DNA of 64,000 nt from assembly GCA_950295325.1 (NCBI GenBank), contig OX485809.1, positions 29,404,144 to 29,468,143 on the forward strand, given 5' to 3'. Of the stretch, positions 36,690-48,292 are shown in pieces (position 1 is the stretch's first letter; each line of letters starts with the position of its first letter). The notes beneath the pieces were generated by a model. The model worked only from the letters and a program-made list of their open reading frames with translations. It had not been told where the DNA came from and searched no databases. The position numbers and the translations under genes are program-made. This stretch comes from Polytrichum commune. Lineage: Eukaryota; Streptophyta; Polytrichopsida; Polytrichales; Polytrichaceae.

Positions 36690-36810
36690 AAAATTATCAA
36701 TCTTTTTAGAGGAATCTACAAAATATACCTTGATTCAATAAAGGAAAATTGCAACGTCACAACACGTAATCGTTTGGACTGGGAAACACTAGGATATTGA
36801 CTGGTTACCA
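36690..36810. repeat. Dispersed core repeat (solo copy)
   Basis: Shares ATCNNTTTTAGAGGAAT, ATTCAATAAAGGAAAA and GTTTGGACTGGGAAACACTA with the copy at 52320-52450, and its GGACT(T)GGAAACACTAGGAT core with the tandem array at 7567-8412. Confidence 0.65.
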
Positions 36811-37379
36811 GGGGCAAAGCTAGGGGGGCTTGGGGGGTTGAGACCCCCCTAACATCACTAGTAGAAACCATGCCAAAACAACTACATATTTTACTTTTTC
36901 GTTTTGCAACTGCGATGTTAAAATTTTTGAGGCGTGTAATACACTGTTCGAAAGGTGTTTTCAAGACCTTTCCAACACTATATTACAAGCCCCCAAATTC
37001 CTAAAATTTCAATTGGGAAAACCAAAATGCAGTTGTTTAGCAATTGCAGAGCAAGCTAGTCAAAAGAACCGCAATGGGAAAACAACTGCGGTTCTTTTTC
37101 GCAATGTATTCCTCGAGTGCATTGAAGGAAAGTCGGGCATCTGCTTATTATTGGCAATGTTTATTGGCAATGATTGGATGGTCAATCTAATGATCATCTA
37201 TATCAAAAAGACCGTTGCCAAAGCTTTGAATATTAACGACATTATCAAATTTTTATGGAAAAATCAGCGTGATGAGTCCAAATCTCTCAATATATAATCA
37301 AATTTGACAGGCATCGGTAAAGATGAAAGTCGGGCGTCTTTACCGATGGTGCCCATAACTTATTCACTGCATTCACTGC

Positions 37380-37680
37380 TTGCCTACAGACTGGTGAAAG
37401 CGTGCGTTGGAAGTCATTATGCGCACACCCATGCAATCTGTCTATCTTTCTTGGACACGCAAGTGGTGACTCTGCACACCCAAAAATTCTGGAATGACAT
37501 TTGAATGAAGGTCTGCACATGATTATTATCTATATGTCTGTACAACTTGTTGTCTCACGAGTAGAAACACTACACCATTTATGGTATTCAGTGCCACTTA
37601 TTATTTGCCTACAGACTGGTCAAAGCTTACATTTAAATTCATTATGTGCATAACCATGCAATCTATCTTTCTTGGGCGCC
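37380..37680. repeat. Local duplication of ~70 bp and link to MITE at 44220-44410
   Basis: GCCTACAGACTGGT(G/C)AAAGC...CCATGCAATCTRTCTATCTTTCTTGG occurs at 37380-37450 and again at 37608-37672. Between them, 37520-37600 (ATTATTATCTATATGT, TTGTTGTCTC, AGAAACA(C/T)TACACC) matches 44310-44400. Confidence 0.7.
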
Positions 37681-38149
37681 AGAGCGAGATGTAGTTTTAA
37701 AAATATGTATTTTTGCAAGTTTTTCACTTTTGACATGCAAAAACTCAACCAAAAATAAATAAATAAATAATTGACACGCACAATTTAGAAGTTGACACCT
37801 ACTGTGACTTGTGAAGAAAGAAGAAAAACACATGTCGATTGACACGCTAGAAATTGAATTGAAACGTATTGCTAGGTAACTTAAGTACTATAAAATGCAG
37901 CTCAAGTATCCGGAAAACATAACCCATAATAATAGGAGAACTTCCTACACTTCCTTACATACTTAAGTTCAACATTGTTCTTGTAATTTCATTTGTAACC
38001 GGGAAGGCTACACCAATTTTTTGGCTTGCAAATATTAGAGGTACCCCACTTTTTAAGGTCTTTTTTGGTACAAATTGTTTTGTATTTCATCACATTGCTA
38101 GAAGCCTAGCTTATGATGCAAATGAGATTTTGTGATTTTGTTACAGGTT

Positions 38150-39000
38150 TGTATTAGCTCAAAGTAAACAAACTCTTATTTTGAATGAAATGGAAGGGAT
38201 TGAATTTGAATATGTGGATTGAAAAGTATTGTGGATTGAATTTGTACAAAAAGAGCGTTTGTGCTAGGATGAAGGCTTCTGGTTGCCCATGGTGTATGTG
38301 AATGGCTCACTCAAACTAAACAGACTTTTGTTCTAAATGAAATGGAAGGCATTGAATTTGAATTTGTGAATCATGTTGAAATTAATACCATACTCCTGAA
38401 CTCACCTTCCTCATGGAGTTTTTGAGGAAATTGGGAGTTTGAAAATAGCAAAAACATGCCTACACCAACTGCTTTTTGAATCATATGGTGGGATGCAAAT
38501 ACTTGTTCATATGCCTTAGGTGCCGGTTTCCTTAGGGAATTCCCTCTATGCACGAATCGTGCCACCACGGAAAACTCTCCTTAGTAAAAATATGACAACC
38601 AAAAAAAAAGATTGTACAATGTCAATGCTATCCACTTGAGCATCCACTTTGAGGTTGCATTGCTCTTGATTAATCAACAACCTACAATTCCCAATGGAAA
38701 ATAAAAAAAGGTAATTCTAGATTAAGTCACACAATGATGATTCAACATGTTATGTTGTTACAAAATATATACTAAGGCGTAAAGATATAATGAAATAATG
38801 TTTCTCACAATCTGTCAAATTAGAGGGTGTATGTGAGTGGCTCAATCAAAATAAATAGACCCTTGTTTTGAATGAAATAGAAGGCATTGAAATTGAATTT
38901 GTGGATTGAATTAGTGTGAGCAATGCGTTTGTGTTGGGATGAAGGCTTTTGATTGTCCAAGCTACATGTGAGTGGCTCATCTGACTTAGAGACTTGTATA
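38150..39000. repeat. Three diverged copies of a ~130-bp repeat
   Basis: Copies near 38155-38285, 38288-38370 and 38825-38960 share GGCTCAN(T)CAAA, TTTTGAATGAAAT(G/A)GAAGG, ATTGAATTTGAAT and GGATGAAGGCTT. Non-coding. Confidence 0.7.
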
Positions 39001-41447
39001 CTACACCAAAAGTTGCAACTTGTAACATCCAATTGTATATGATTGCATAATACAATTGTAAACTAAATTTTGGGCCATCGCCTAGCTTTCGAGCTAAAAC
39101 CACTAAGTTAGTGAAGATTAGCTGCGATAGTCACTTCGGAGTTCACTCACAGTGTGAAAAGAGGCTATAGCCGTTCCAAGACGGTTGCAACCACCTTCTT
39201 CTTCCTCGATTGATAAGAAGGAGGCCGGCTATTGCCCAAGTAGGCTATTTTCAATTGAGTAGAACCTTACATAGTCTCAACATAGGATAGCAATAGGTAG
39301 TGAACGTCGAAACTCAGTGATTGAGTTCGGCCATTGACACTTAGCCGGGCTGTATGCTTATAGGAATAGACGTAGATGCAAGAGCCAAGTGATTCGGACT
39401 CTAAGTTATCTTGGAAAACTTGACATTGAGAGTAAAAATGGCAATTGACTAAAAGTGGAATGTGGATTGTTGATCTTGGTGTTTGAATATAAGTATCATT
39501 TTGTGTGATTTCTGGCAATAGCCGTAAGCATTGAAATAGATGAATCATCCGCCAAGAGGGCGAGGAACTTTGCAAGTAATGTCTGAAAGTAGCAATGGTC
39601 GAAGTCAGACTATGGCCATTAGCATATGAGTCAGTTATGTTAAAGAAGCAAAGGTTGGTTGCCGAGAAAGAAGGGCAATAGCCTAGTGGAAGAGGAAGAG
39701 TCAAAGTCAGAAAGGCAAGTAACCTTTGGCACGAGGCCAGATGAGTGAGAAACCGAGAACGAGTCTGAGCGATAGGCCAACGATAGTGAAGACAAATTGC
39801 CTGAGAGAGGTTTTGATTGTTGAGAGGAGTTTGAGGGAAGGAATTCGTGAGACTGAGTTGTAGGCAATAATCTTAAAGCGAAACACTTAGCCCAAGAGAG
39901 GTAAGTGTAAGAGTTTAGCCAAGTGTGCGTAGGAGAGAAAGCAATAGTCTTGAGGGAGTTATATTAGAAGGCAATAGTCTGGAGTCAAGCCATTGAAGAC
40001 AACTAGCCGTGAAGAGGCGATTCCCTATCCGAGAGAGGAAGTGGCAATGCCAAGAGAGGCCGTAAGTCAAATTAAAATCAATTAATTTGAAATTATTGCA
40101 AAGCTTAATTCTTGAGATGCAAAGATGATGTGGCATACAAAAGACATTACCCCGGACTATGTCCTGACAAATTGCCCATGACAACTTGCCAAGCTTTTGA
40201 GCTTCACGACTGAAATAGGTCAAGACATAGATTGATAGAAAATTCCCTGAAAATAGGACGGAATCACTCACGACAAAGAAAGCACAAAATAACCATAAGA
40301 GTGGAGAATAAGTGGAATAAAGAAAGAATGAAGAAAGAAAGACCCTAGGTTGTTATTGTGATCTTTAATCCAATGTGACATTAACCCTTATAGACACTAT
40401 CTCAGTCTTCCTGGAGACTTAGTTTCATGGGTTTGTTATTTTGAGTCATAGCAAAAACCTAACTACAATAATATTGCAAGCAAATTGGGTCTTGTTGAAC
40501 TTGTTTCACTGTTTAGTTGGATGTTAGACAACTTGCTTCTTGTTCATGAATATGGATACATGTAAGCACATATTTCAGTTTAGCCTATTATATTAGAGGC
40601 TCGTACAATCTTGAACAAATATATATTTCATACAAGGTTTACAAAAACTTTCACAAAATCAATCCAATATGCTAATTTGGTTGGTGTTATTTTACCAACT
40701 TACACTTTGTATCAAGAAAAAAACATTACATCAAAGAGGCACATACGGAGATGATTCTTAGGCAAATATTTTATAAGTGCATAAGACCATTAAATCTCAT
40801 AATATTTAAGAGACTTGGTACAATTTGAGAAGTGGCTTGTGTTTGCAGGCATTACCAACACATAAAATAATTATACAAGAGACCTTGATGAAGAGCAGAA
40901 AGGTGTTACTGGGCCAGTGGACAATCTAAAGCTTATCAAGTCAAATCATAGTTGCATGCACATGTGATTCATGTAAAACCCTATTGTATATGACTTCTCC
41001 TATTTATTGATATAAAGTGGTGAAAAAATTGAAATTTGAGTACAATGTAGTTTTTTATACTTTATTTTTAAGAAGGATATATATGTTTGTGTATGTATGT
41101 ATATAAATAGTATATTTATATCTGAAGAATGATGTCATCAATCTTTGAATGATGTGCTAATTTTGTTCATGTTATCATTATCGGCAGTATAACATTACTT
41201 TGTATTTGTGTATTTGCATGTGTCGTTTTGAACATATTTCTCATACAAATAAAAGACAAGGAATGAATTCTTCTTGTATGTTGATAATATACTCTTCATT
41301 TTATAGAATTGAACTAAACTTTGTTATTCATTAGGTGTGAGAATTATTTGAAATAAATGTTGGACATGTCAATCCTATGTAAATTATTATATTTTTTTGA
41401 AATGTCTATTAGATGACAAGAATTGCATTATTTTGCGGACATAACAT
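39001..41447. other. Intergenic DNA
   Basis: No supported gene. In 39170-40270 the word GGCAATAGYC recurs many times without a fixed period, which opens minus-strand frames (39267-39704, 39915-40271) lacking any domain. The rest is AT-rich. Confidence 0.45.
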
Positions 41448-44010
41448 ATGGCTTCTAGAAGTAACAACAACCGTGTAAGAGCTCGTCAACTCAATTTGAA
41501 TGAGATGTATAATGAAAGAGTTTCATCTCGATTTTAAATTCAGTCATCTCAACAAACTCTGAGGCTCGAACAATTTGAAAAAAATTCTTACAATCTAGAT
41601 AGCGAAATTGCAACTCAATTAGGTGAAGTTGTTGGGAATGATGTAATTGGGGAATTTGCTCATGTCATTTCCAAAGCTAAATAATGGGTCAGCAACATGA
41701 TTTATGAAGTGCCCTACTTGTCAAAAAATACATGTAGATTCCAGATGGTAGACATGTATAGGTTGCAAGATTTTACAAAAACATTGTTGTCAAGGTTCAT
41801 ACAAATAATGTCGACCACATAAATTTGGTAGCTCAATGGGAGGCTATACATTTTCTTCAACGTGCAAATGTACCTCCAGTGATTCAAGGGCTAAATATCA
41901 TGGTAGATAGAGAACAATCAAGAATCATCACTGTGATGAAAATTTTATATATTACAATATGGAATGATCGTTCAATTTTGAGTTATCAAGACTCATGCCA
42001 ATTGATTTTATTACTAGAAAATCCAAATTTGCCTATTAATGATGAATATGGCTCATATACTTCAGGGTATGCAACATTGGAATTTTATAGGGAATTTCAA
42101 AGCGTATGAGTGATGGACGCAGAATCCTCCATATTTTATTTTTTGATGATAGATGAGGCCACTGATCAACCTTTTGAACAACATTTAATTGTTTATGTTA
42201 TTTATTTATCAAATAATAGAGAAGGAACTCATGTTACAAGATTTGTTGAGCTTTTGGCTCTTTGAGATGGTACATTAAAATCTATATATGAAGTTGTCAT
42301 TGGACAATTGAAAAAAATGCATTGAATGCCTCTCAACCAAGTAGCTTTAACCATTGATGGGGCTTCTAGTATGACGGGACACCGTACAAGACTAGCAACT
42401 AGAATGGGCGCAAAGGTTCTAATTCTCACAAATGTGCATTGTATTACGCATCGTAAAGTTTTAACTGCAAGAGATAAAACTAAAGTTTTTCTATAGTTTC
42501 AAATGTTGGATCGTTTTGGCAACAAAGTTTATAAGTGGATGGGCCGTAGTACAAATCGATGCAACGAGCTAAACCGATTATTGAAGGATGTATTTTAAGA
42601 ACATTATGTAGAGGTTTTACAAGTTCATGTAGTATGCTTGCCTTCTCGAGGTAATGTTTGACCCGCTTACGACAGTGCCAACATTGTTGGAATTATTCAA
42701 AGACGTAGAGCCGCACTGGTATGATATCATGTGTTATTTTAAATTCCATTTTTACTTGAATTTGCTTGTAGATGTTCTACAAGAGTTGAATAAATTGAAA
42801 ATCAAATTTCAATCCAACATGGTTGCTATCACAACTGTTAGTATAATCATCAATATCACTATCTCAATTTTATCATGTCATTTTTTATTCATGAATGGAC
42901 CTATGTTTGGTCATACAAGCAAGAATTTGGGAAAATTCTTGAGGAAATCTATAAGAAATCTTCAAGTGAGTTATGAAAATAATATAGGAGATCATATCAT
43001 TCATGCAATGGCAATTGATGGGCCCAATGAGCTACAACAATGCATATTATTGGTGCATCTTATGTGCAAAGAGTTGTTCATGCTTTGAATGAACATTTCC
43101 TAGATCCTCTATTGTTCAATGCAACCAAGTTTTTCAACCCTTGTAATTATCTGAGCGATAATAGTGACCGAATCACAAATACCGAATTGTGGCTCGAAAG
43201 ATATTGTTGAAGTTTCAATACACTGAAGAAGAAAATGACATGTGTAAAGGAGAACTCTAGAACCACGGGTAGATCACTTCATTGTCAAGTTGAACACCAT
43301 GTGCGACCAAAAAAAATCTTCTTTTGGTAAGTTGCACCACCAAAATGGGTCAAAATTTTATCAATTTTTTTTCATGAGTAGATATACATAGTACTTATGA
43401 CATAGTCAAAAGTGGTAAGTAAATTTGATGATTTGTTTTTTTCATAAAACATACCATTTCTAACTAGAATGACACAATATTGAACTAAAACAATTACTAA
43501 AAAGAATAAAGATGACTAAAAATTTCAAAAAAGTATACAAAAGATACTATCAATGGTTATGTATATGTAGAAAAAATATCATAAATTTTAAAATTATATA
43601 TGGCATGTAATATAGGGGTAGCAAACTTTGTCCGCACGTGGTGTCAACTTGACAATGAAGTGACCTCCCCGTGTCTAGAACTTATGGAAACACTTCGACA
43701 TGAGTGTGAGAACAAAATGATATTTTAGGCTTGACACATATGTGGTAGCAATTTGGAATGGCACACAAATGGGCCTAAACTTATGCAACTTTAGCAAAAA
43801 GTTATACTCATTTCATCAAGTATAGTTATTTGTGAGAGAGGATTTTCCAAACAAAATGCAATCAAAAGCCACTTGCGCAATAGGTTGAACTTGAAGACCC
43901 TTGATGCTCTTATGTAGGTTTCTCTTTGTGGGCTTGAAGTAGATGCAATGGATTGGGCTACCATCTTCAACATTTGGAGAAACATGCAACACCGAAGGAA
44001 ACTTATGCTC
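41448..44010 (+). pseudogene. hAT-superfamily transposase relic, split by a MITE
   Basis: Starts with an ATG at 41448 (MASRSNNNRVRARQLNLNEM) and reaches a stop after 30 codons. Later frames give a recognisable hAT/DUF4371-type body: LMIDEATDQPFEQHLIVYVI and FVELLAL (about 42145-42260), then LTIDGASSMTGHRTRLATRM with the CITHR histidine motif (about 42345-42455). A further helical part at 42550-43100 is followed by LWLERY near 43190. The C-terminal dimerisation motif SICERGFSKQNAIKSHLRNR...LDAL...AMDWATIFNIWRNMQ (about 43820-43990) lies beyond a 410-bp MITE inserted at 43264. At least five stops or frameshifts lie outside the MITE, so the gene was dead or decaying independently of it. Ends of the original transposon were not identified. 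Confidence 0.8.
43264..43673 (-). mobile_element. hAT-type MITE family A, copy 2 (410 bp)
   Basis: Same length and sequence family as 2758-3167, in opposite orientation. It has CACGGG...CCCGTG ends and its own exact 8-bp duplication TCTAGAAC (43256-43263 and 43674-43681). It sits inside the hAT transposase relic, so it inserted after that relic arrived. Confidence 0.9.
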
Positions 44011-44518
44011 GATTGATAGTTTTTGGTTACAAATCAAGATTGTATTTTGATTATTCAAGATATTAATTTTTCTACAATATCATGTAACCCAAAATTGAGA
44101 TGACATTTTAAAAAAAAATTACATGTCACTTGACATTCATTTTTGTTTTCAAAATTCATACATCACATGACACTTTGGTTTGGAAGTTGAACGTCAAATG
44201 AAATTTGTCAAACATACACACTGCACCCGAGCTGTGACTCTGCCAACACATGGGTATTCATTGTGAACCCAAAATTCAAGAATGAACTTGGAAGGAAAGT
44301 CTGTTCATTGATTATTATCTATATGTTTGTAAAATTGTTGTCTCGCTAATAGAAACATTACACCGTTTATGGTATTTAGTATCGCTTACTATTTGAAGTT
44401 ACATTGTGCTATTACTATTTACTATAGGTCTCATTTTTTATCAACAAAAGTCAAATTGGTTTTTGGGACACTATATAAGAGTAGCATCTTTACTTGGTAC
44501 AATTTTACATTAATAATA

Positions 44519-46450
44519 CTCCCTCCGTTTCATATCAAAAGTTACGTTTCACTAAATATGTGGGATTAAGGTCATTTTTAGCATTTTTAGCACGAAATTG
44601 TGTGCGTTGTATAGCTCTCACTAAGCACTTTCCGGTGAGCTAGGGGTGTCCAAAAAAAAATCAAATTTTTTTTAACGCCAATTTCATTGGAAGCCCGTCA
44701 TTTTGGGCGGATGGCACCGAAGCTCATTTGCTAATGAGTAGTGAGGTTGAGACTCGTGCTCCTTAAGGTTTGTGTTTAGGGTTAGGGTTTTTGAGAAGAA
44801 ACGGCATGGCGATGTCCATTTATGATGAAATCGACGTTGACGGTGATGCTCACGGAGTGGAGATGGAGCCCATTGTGAACAACAAGAAAAAACCCAACCT
44901 GGGTAATGAGAACCGCCAGTTGATCTACCAGAAGTTGTTCGCCAAGCAGCGAGACGATGGATCGCTCCCGAAAGGTGTTTTACTCAATGTTGGCAAGGAG
45001 TTCGGTGTCACACGTCAATCCATCTCGCGAATTTGGAATCGTGGAAAGCAATCACTTGCGGCTGGCGATCGGTTGGCCAACATATTGAATCGCAAGCAGA
45101 AGACAAGTCGCAAGAAGAAAATCATCGACATGGATCGGATTAAGGCGGTTCCGCTAAGACAACGCGGAACTCTGCGGGCGTTAGCAGCTGCGCTTGGCGA
45201 CGTGTCATCCACGACCATTCATCGTCGCATTAAGGACAAGAGTCTCAGATTCCATTCAAGTGCGGTTAAGCCTTTCCTCACCAATGCGAACAAATTGGAG
45301 CGGTTGAAGTTTTGCCTGTCCATGTTGACGTACGACACTTTGCAGCACCGGGATTACAAGTTCGACAGCATGATGTGGAATATCCATTTGGACGAAAAGT
45401 GGTTCCAGGTGACGAGAACCCAGACCGGATACATCCTTGCGCCAGACGAGACGGACCCTCATCGTACGTGCAAGAGCAAGCGCTTTATTGACAAGATCAT
45501 GTTCCTCTGTGTTGTCGCGCGACCTCGATGGGATACAGTTCGGAATCAATATTTCGACGGCAAGATCGGAATGTACCCATTCATTAGGGTTGAGAAGGCC
45601 AAGAGGGCCAGCCGCAATCGCCCAAGAGGGGCAGACGTGATCAAGCCAGTGGATGTCGATTGGGAAGTGTCGCGTCGGATGCTGATCGATAAGGTGCTCC
45701 CAGACATTCGTGCAAATTTCCCGAAAGGATGGGACGGGATGGGCCCTGAACGGGAGATTGAGCTTCAGCAAGACAACGCGACACCCCATGTTAATGGCGA
45801 TGATGAAGAGCTCGCTCCTGAGCTCATCAAGGACGGCATCAAGATCGTGCTCGTCAATCATCCGCCGAATTCGCCTAACATGAACGTTCTAGACTTGGGA
45901 TTCTTCCGCGCAATTCAATCGTTGCAACACACTCTGCCTCAAGAGGGGTACGCTGGGATCATCAGTGCGACAACAAAGGCCTTCGAATTGATGTCGACGG
46001 ACGCGTTGAACAATGTTTTTCTCACTTGGCAGTCGTGCATGATTGAGGCCATCATGACTGAGGGGTCGAACCACTATAAGATTCCACACATGGGAAAGGC
46101 AGCGTTGCAACGTAGGGGCGAACTTCCTCACACTTTGCGTTGTTTGGCAGAAATCGTTAGGAATGCTCGTGAATTTGTTGAAGGCAACACACCCGTTCAT
46201 CACCATTGACGAATGATACACATAAAACCGTGTTGATGTTTGGGTTTAGGTTGAGTTCAAATATCAATTGTTAAATAAGTGTAAATTGTTAGTTGATTGA
46301 CTTGGTAGTTCATCAGCAACAACATTTACATTGCTTATAGCAACATTCCAATTCGTTTGACGAAGTTTGAAAGAAATTTCACCAAACGTATCTTTTGTTT
46401 CGTAACGCAAATTATGTCCAAACGTAACTTTTGATATGAAACGGAGGGAG
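44519..46450 (+). mobile_element. Mariner-like element, apparently complete (1932 bp)
   Basis: Terminal inverted repeats begin CTCCCTCCGTTTCATATCAA and are identical for 31 bases at both ends. A TA duplication flanks the element (44517-44518 and 46451-46452). The CTCCCTCCGTTTC end is the classic end of plant mariner-like elements and of Stowaway MITEs. One uninterrupted transposase gene fills the interior. Perfect ends and an open gene indicate recent insertion compared with every other transposon here. Confidence 0.95.
44806..46209 (+). CDS. Mariner-like (DD39D) transposase
   Basis: An intronless gene of 467 aa from the first ATG (44806) to TGA, the usual size for plant mariner-like transposases. 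The N-terminal third has two helix-turn-helix segments (GKEFGVTRQSISRIWNRGKQ and LRALAAALGDVSSTTIHRRI) that would bind the 31-bp ends. Catalytic motifs: NIHLDEKWFQVT (first Asp), IELQQDNATPHV (second Asp), and HPPNSPNMNVLDLGFF; the Asp in LDLGFF lies 39 residues after the second Asp, giving the plant DD39D triad. The nearby SPD aspartate usual in the family is Asn here (SPN), which could affect activity. Codon use is more GC-rich than the surroundings. A telomere-like TTTAGGGTTAGGGTTT lies 16 bases upstream of the ATG. Cut-and-paste transposition at TA sites is known for the family; activity of this copy is untested. Confidence 0.94.
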   Translation: MAMSIYDEIDVDGDAHGVEMEPIVNNKKKPNLGNENRQLIYQKLFAKQRDDGSLPKGVLLNVGKEFGVTRQSISRIWNRGKQSLAAGDRLANILNRKQKTSRKKKIIDMDRIKAVPLRQRGTLRALAAALGDVSSTTIHRRIKDKSLRFHSSAVKPFLTNANKLERLKFCLSMLTYDTLQHRDYKFDSMMWNIHLDEKWFQVTRTQTGYILAPDETDPHRTCKSKRFIDKIMFLCVVARPRWDTVRNQYFDGKIGMYPFIRVEKAKRASRNRPRGADVIKPVDVDWEVSRRMLIDKVLPDIRANFPKGWDGMGPEREIELQQDNATPHVNGDDEELAPELIKDGIKIVLVNHPPNSPNMNVLDLGFFRAIQSLQHTLPQEGYAGIISATTKAFELMSTDALNNVFLTWQSCMIEAIMTEGSNHYKIPHMGKAALQRRGELPHTLRCLAEIVRNAREFVEGNTPVHHH

Positions 46451-46505
46451 TAAAATTTTATAGAAATGCGTAACTCCCGATAGTAAGTGACACTAAATAT
46501 CATAA

Positions 46506-47025
46506 AATATTTACTTAAAATATGTTATTTTTACAACATGAAGATTTGACACAAGGTGATCGTAACAACACGAGCTCGACTCGGGCCCTAGTCGGGCTCG
46601 TGTCGTTCTGGTCACTTCGTGTTGAATCGTTGTGCCATGAAACTTTCATATTTCTAGTAGTGACAGATGGGGTTTGCAAAACAACCATAAATGACAACCC
46701 CCACTACTAGAAACATGGTACTTTCACAACAACACTATCTGACAACTTTTGTTTTGAGTCCAAATATTTCGAAAGCTATCATTTCGAGTCGAAACATTTT
46801 GGCAACATTTCGGGAGGTCAATCAGGGTAGGTTCGCATTGGTCGCAATAGGTTTGGATTGTCACAACAAGTTCAGAGACCTAGTTCATAGGTTTGGTAGC
46901 TATGATTGAGGTATAGTGCTACGTACTCCTTGTGCCACTCTAATGAAGTTCAAAGTTTTGAAATAAAAATTTGGCACATGACATTATTATTTTTCATGCT
47001 ACATTTTCATCTTAGCTCTACATTG
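46506..47025. other. Intergenic DNA
   Basis: AT-rich. 46545-46620 contains an imperfect inverted motif around GGGCCCTAGTCGGGCTCG. No gene seen. Confidence 0.4.
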
Positions 47026-47236
47026 ATTATCCCAATTAGTGCGTGTTCTTATTCAGAATTACGCAATACTATAACTGTTCAATGAGAATGTAATATTCTA
47101 CCAAGCAAAATTAATTAATTATTTTCTATAATGTCCAAACCACCTATTGAAGTTTCATTATCAAAAATTGAACTCTTGAGTAAGAGATTATTACATTGCG
47201 TAACTCTGAATAGTAGCATGCACTAATTGGGATAAT
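47026..47236. mobile_element. 211-bp MITE with ~45-bp inverted repeats
   Basis: The left end, ATTATCCCAATTAGTGCGTG then TTATTCAGAATTACGCAAT, is the near-perfect inverse of the right end (47191-47236, ending GCACTAATTGGGATAAT). AT-rich centre, non-coding. The inner end sequence (TACTATTCAGAGTTACGC) is related to that of the MITE hosting the mariner element. Confidence 0.85.
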
Positions 47237-48108
47237 TAAAGTTTCATTAGGTATTTAACATCCATAAACATTTCAATGGGTGAAATGTTTCTTCGAGCAA
47301 GCAATTGCAAGTCACAAACATTGTCATATCAAATTCACAATAGGAGTTTAAATGGGAAAATTCAAAAGATGTGGTAGTAAGTGTATATATATATATAGAC
47401 GATCATGTAGGTCTTCTTGACTACGTTCATTATTGATTATAGAATGGTCTCTTTATGTTGAGCACATACTTTAGTCTCATTGATTTGATGCCAACCATGC
47501 CACTCCACTTTATATTCAAGCTTCGGGGATTGAGGAAGTTTGAATGAATGGAAAACTACATGGACTCTACATGACATAAAGTGGATAATGTGTCAAGGGT
47601 TACTTCACCAAATATTGTATTTAGTGTCATATGGTATTTTAAATTACTCTAGTAGTTTTCTTAGTACACTTCTTATGAATGTGTTTACAAAAATTGTCAT
47701 TCCAATTTACTTTTAGTTCATTCACTTTTGGTACATTCTACACTCTAACATTTTTTTAATTAATTACCGTCATGGATGATTGAAATATTGATGAAAATTG
47801 AAAGGCCATGACACTTCAAAATCTCAAAACCCTTGATTTGGAGTGAGAGTAAGGTTGATGCGTTTTGATTATTAGATTGATTTTCATGAATCACTTTGCA
47901 ATCACCAAATGTTCCAAACACCAAATGTGCATCTGGCATTAGGAACCTTATTTTCGGCAGTCATCATAGCAGGCCCAAGTCGAGTTGCTTTTCAGAGTTT
48001 TGCTCCATTGACATAATTATTGCGCATCACTTGAGATATTTACCATGGAAGATCATACCCTCTAGATGCAGTGGATTTGATGTCATAAACTACATTGTTT
48101 TGACGTAT
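47237..48108. other. Intergenic DNA
   Basis: AT-rich, with a (TA)n run near 47385-47396. No supported gene. Confidence 0.4.
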
Positions 48109-48292
48109 CGTTTTGGGTTACCATCTGGAATTACACATTGCTATAACATGTTACCAAGAGTAACATTTTCTACCCAAATATTATAAGTAGTTAGTATGCA
48201 CACCGAAGAATATGATATAATTTAGTTGGTGAAAAATGATAATGTCAGTAAAAAGTTATAATAACATGTAACTCCAAAACAACCCACACTAA
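48109..48292. mobile_element. MITE family B, copy 1 (~184 bp)
   Basis: Left end TTTTGGGTTACCATCTGGAA then TTACACATTG; right end is a loose inverse (CATGTAACTCCAAAACAACC CACACTAA). Aligns over its whole length with 52521-52702, including AGTTAGTATGCACA and GATATAA. Confidence 0.75.

Larger units (their letters stand above)
44367..46505. mobile_element. ~205-bp MITE that hosts the mariner element
   Basis: The left end (44367-44412, TTATGGTATTTAGTATCGCT then TACTATTTGAAGTTAC) is the inverse of the right end (46460-46505, GTAACTCCCGATAGTAAGTG then ACACTAAATATCATAA). Removing the mariner element (44519-46450) and one TA leaves about 205 bp. The inner part of the ends resembles the 211-bp MITE at 47026-47236. 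Confidence 0.75.

Noticed and set aside
37756-37772. AAATAAATAAATAAAT run as a gene or SINE tail
   Set aside because: A simple microsatellite with no SINE body or duplication beside it.
39267-40271. Minus-strand frames of 145 and 118 codons
   Set aside because: Arise in a stretch with many GGCAATAG words; no protein features are seen.
45256-45861. 201-codon open frame on the minus strand
   Set aside because: Shadow of the GC-richer mariner transposase gene on the other strand.
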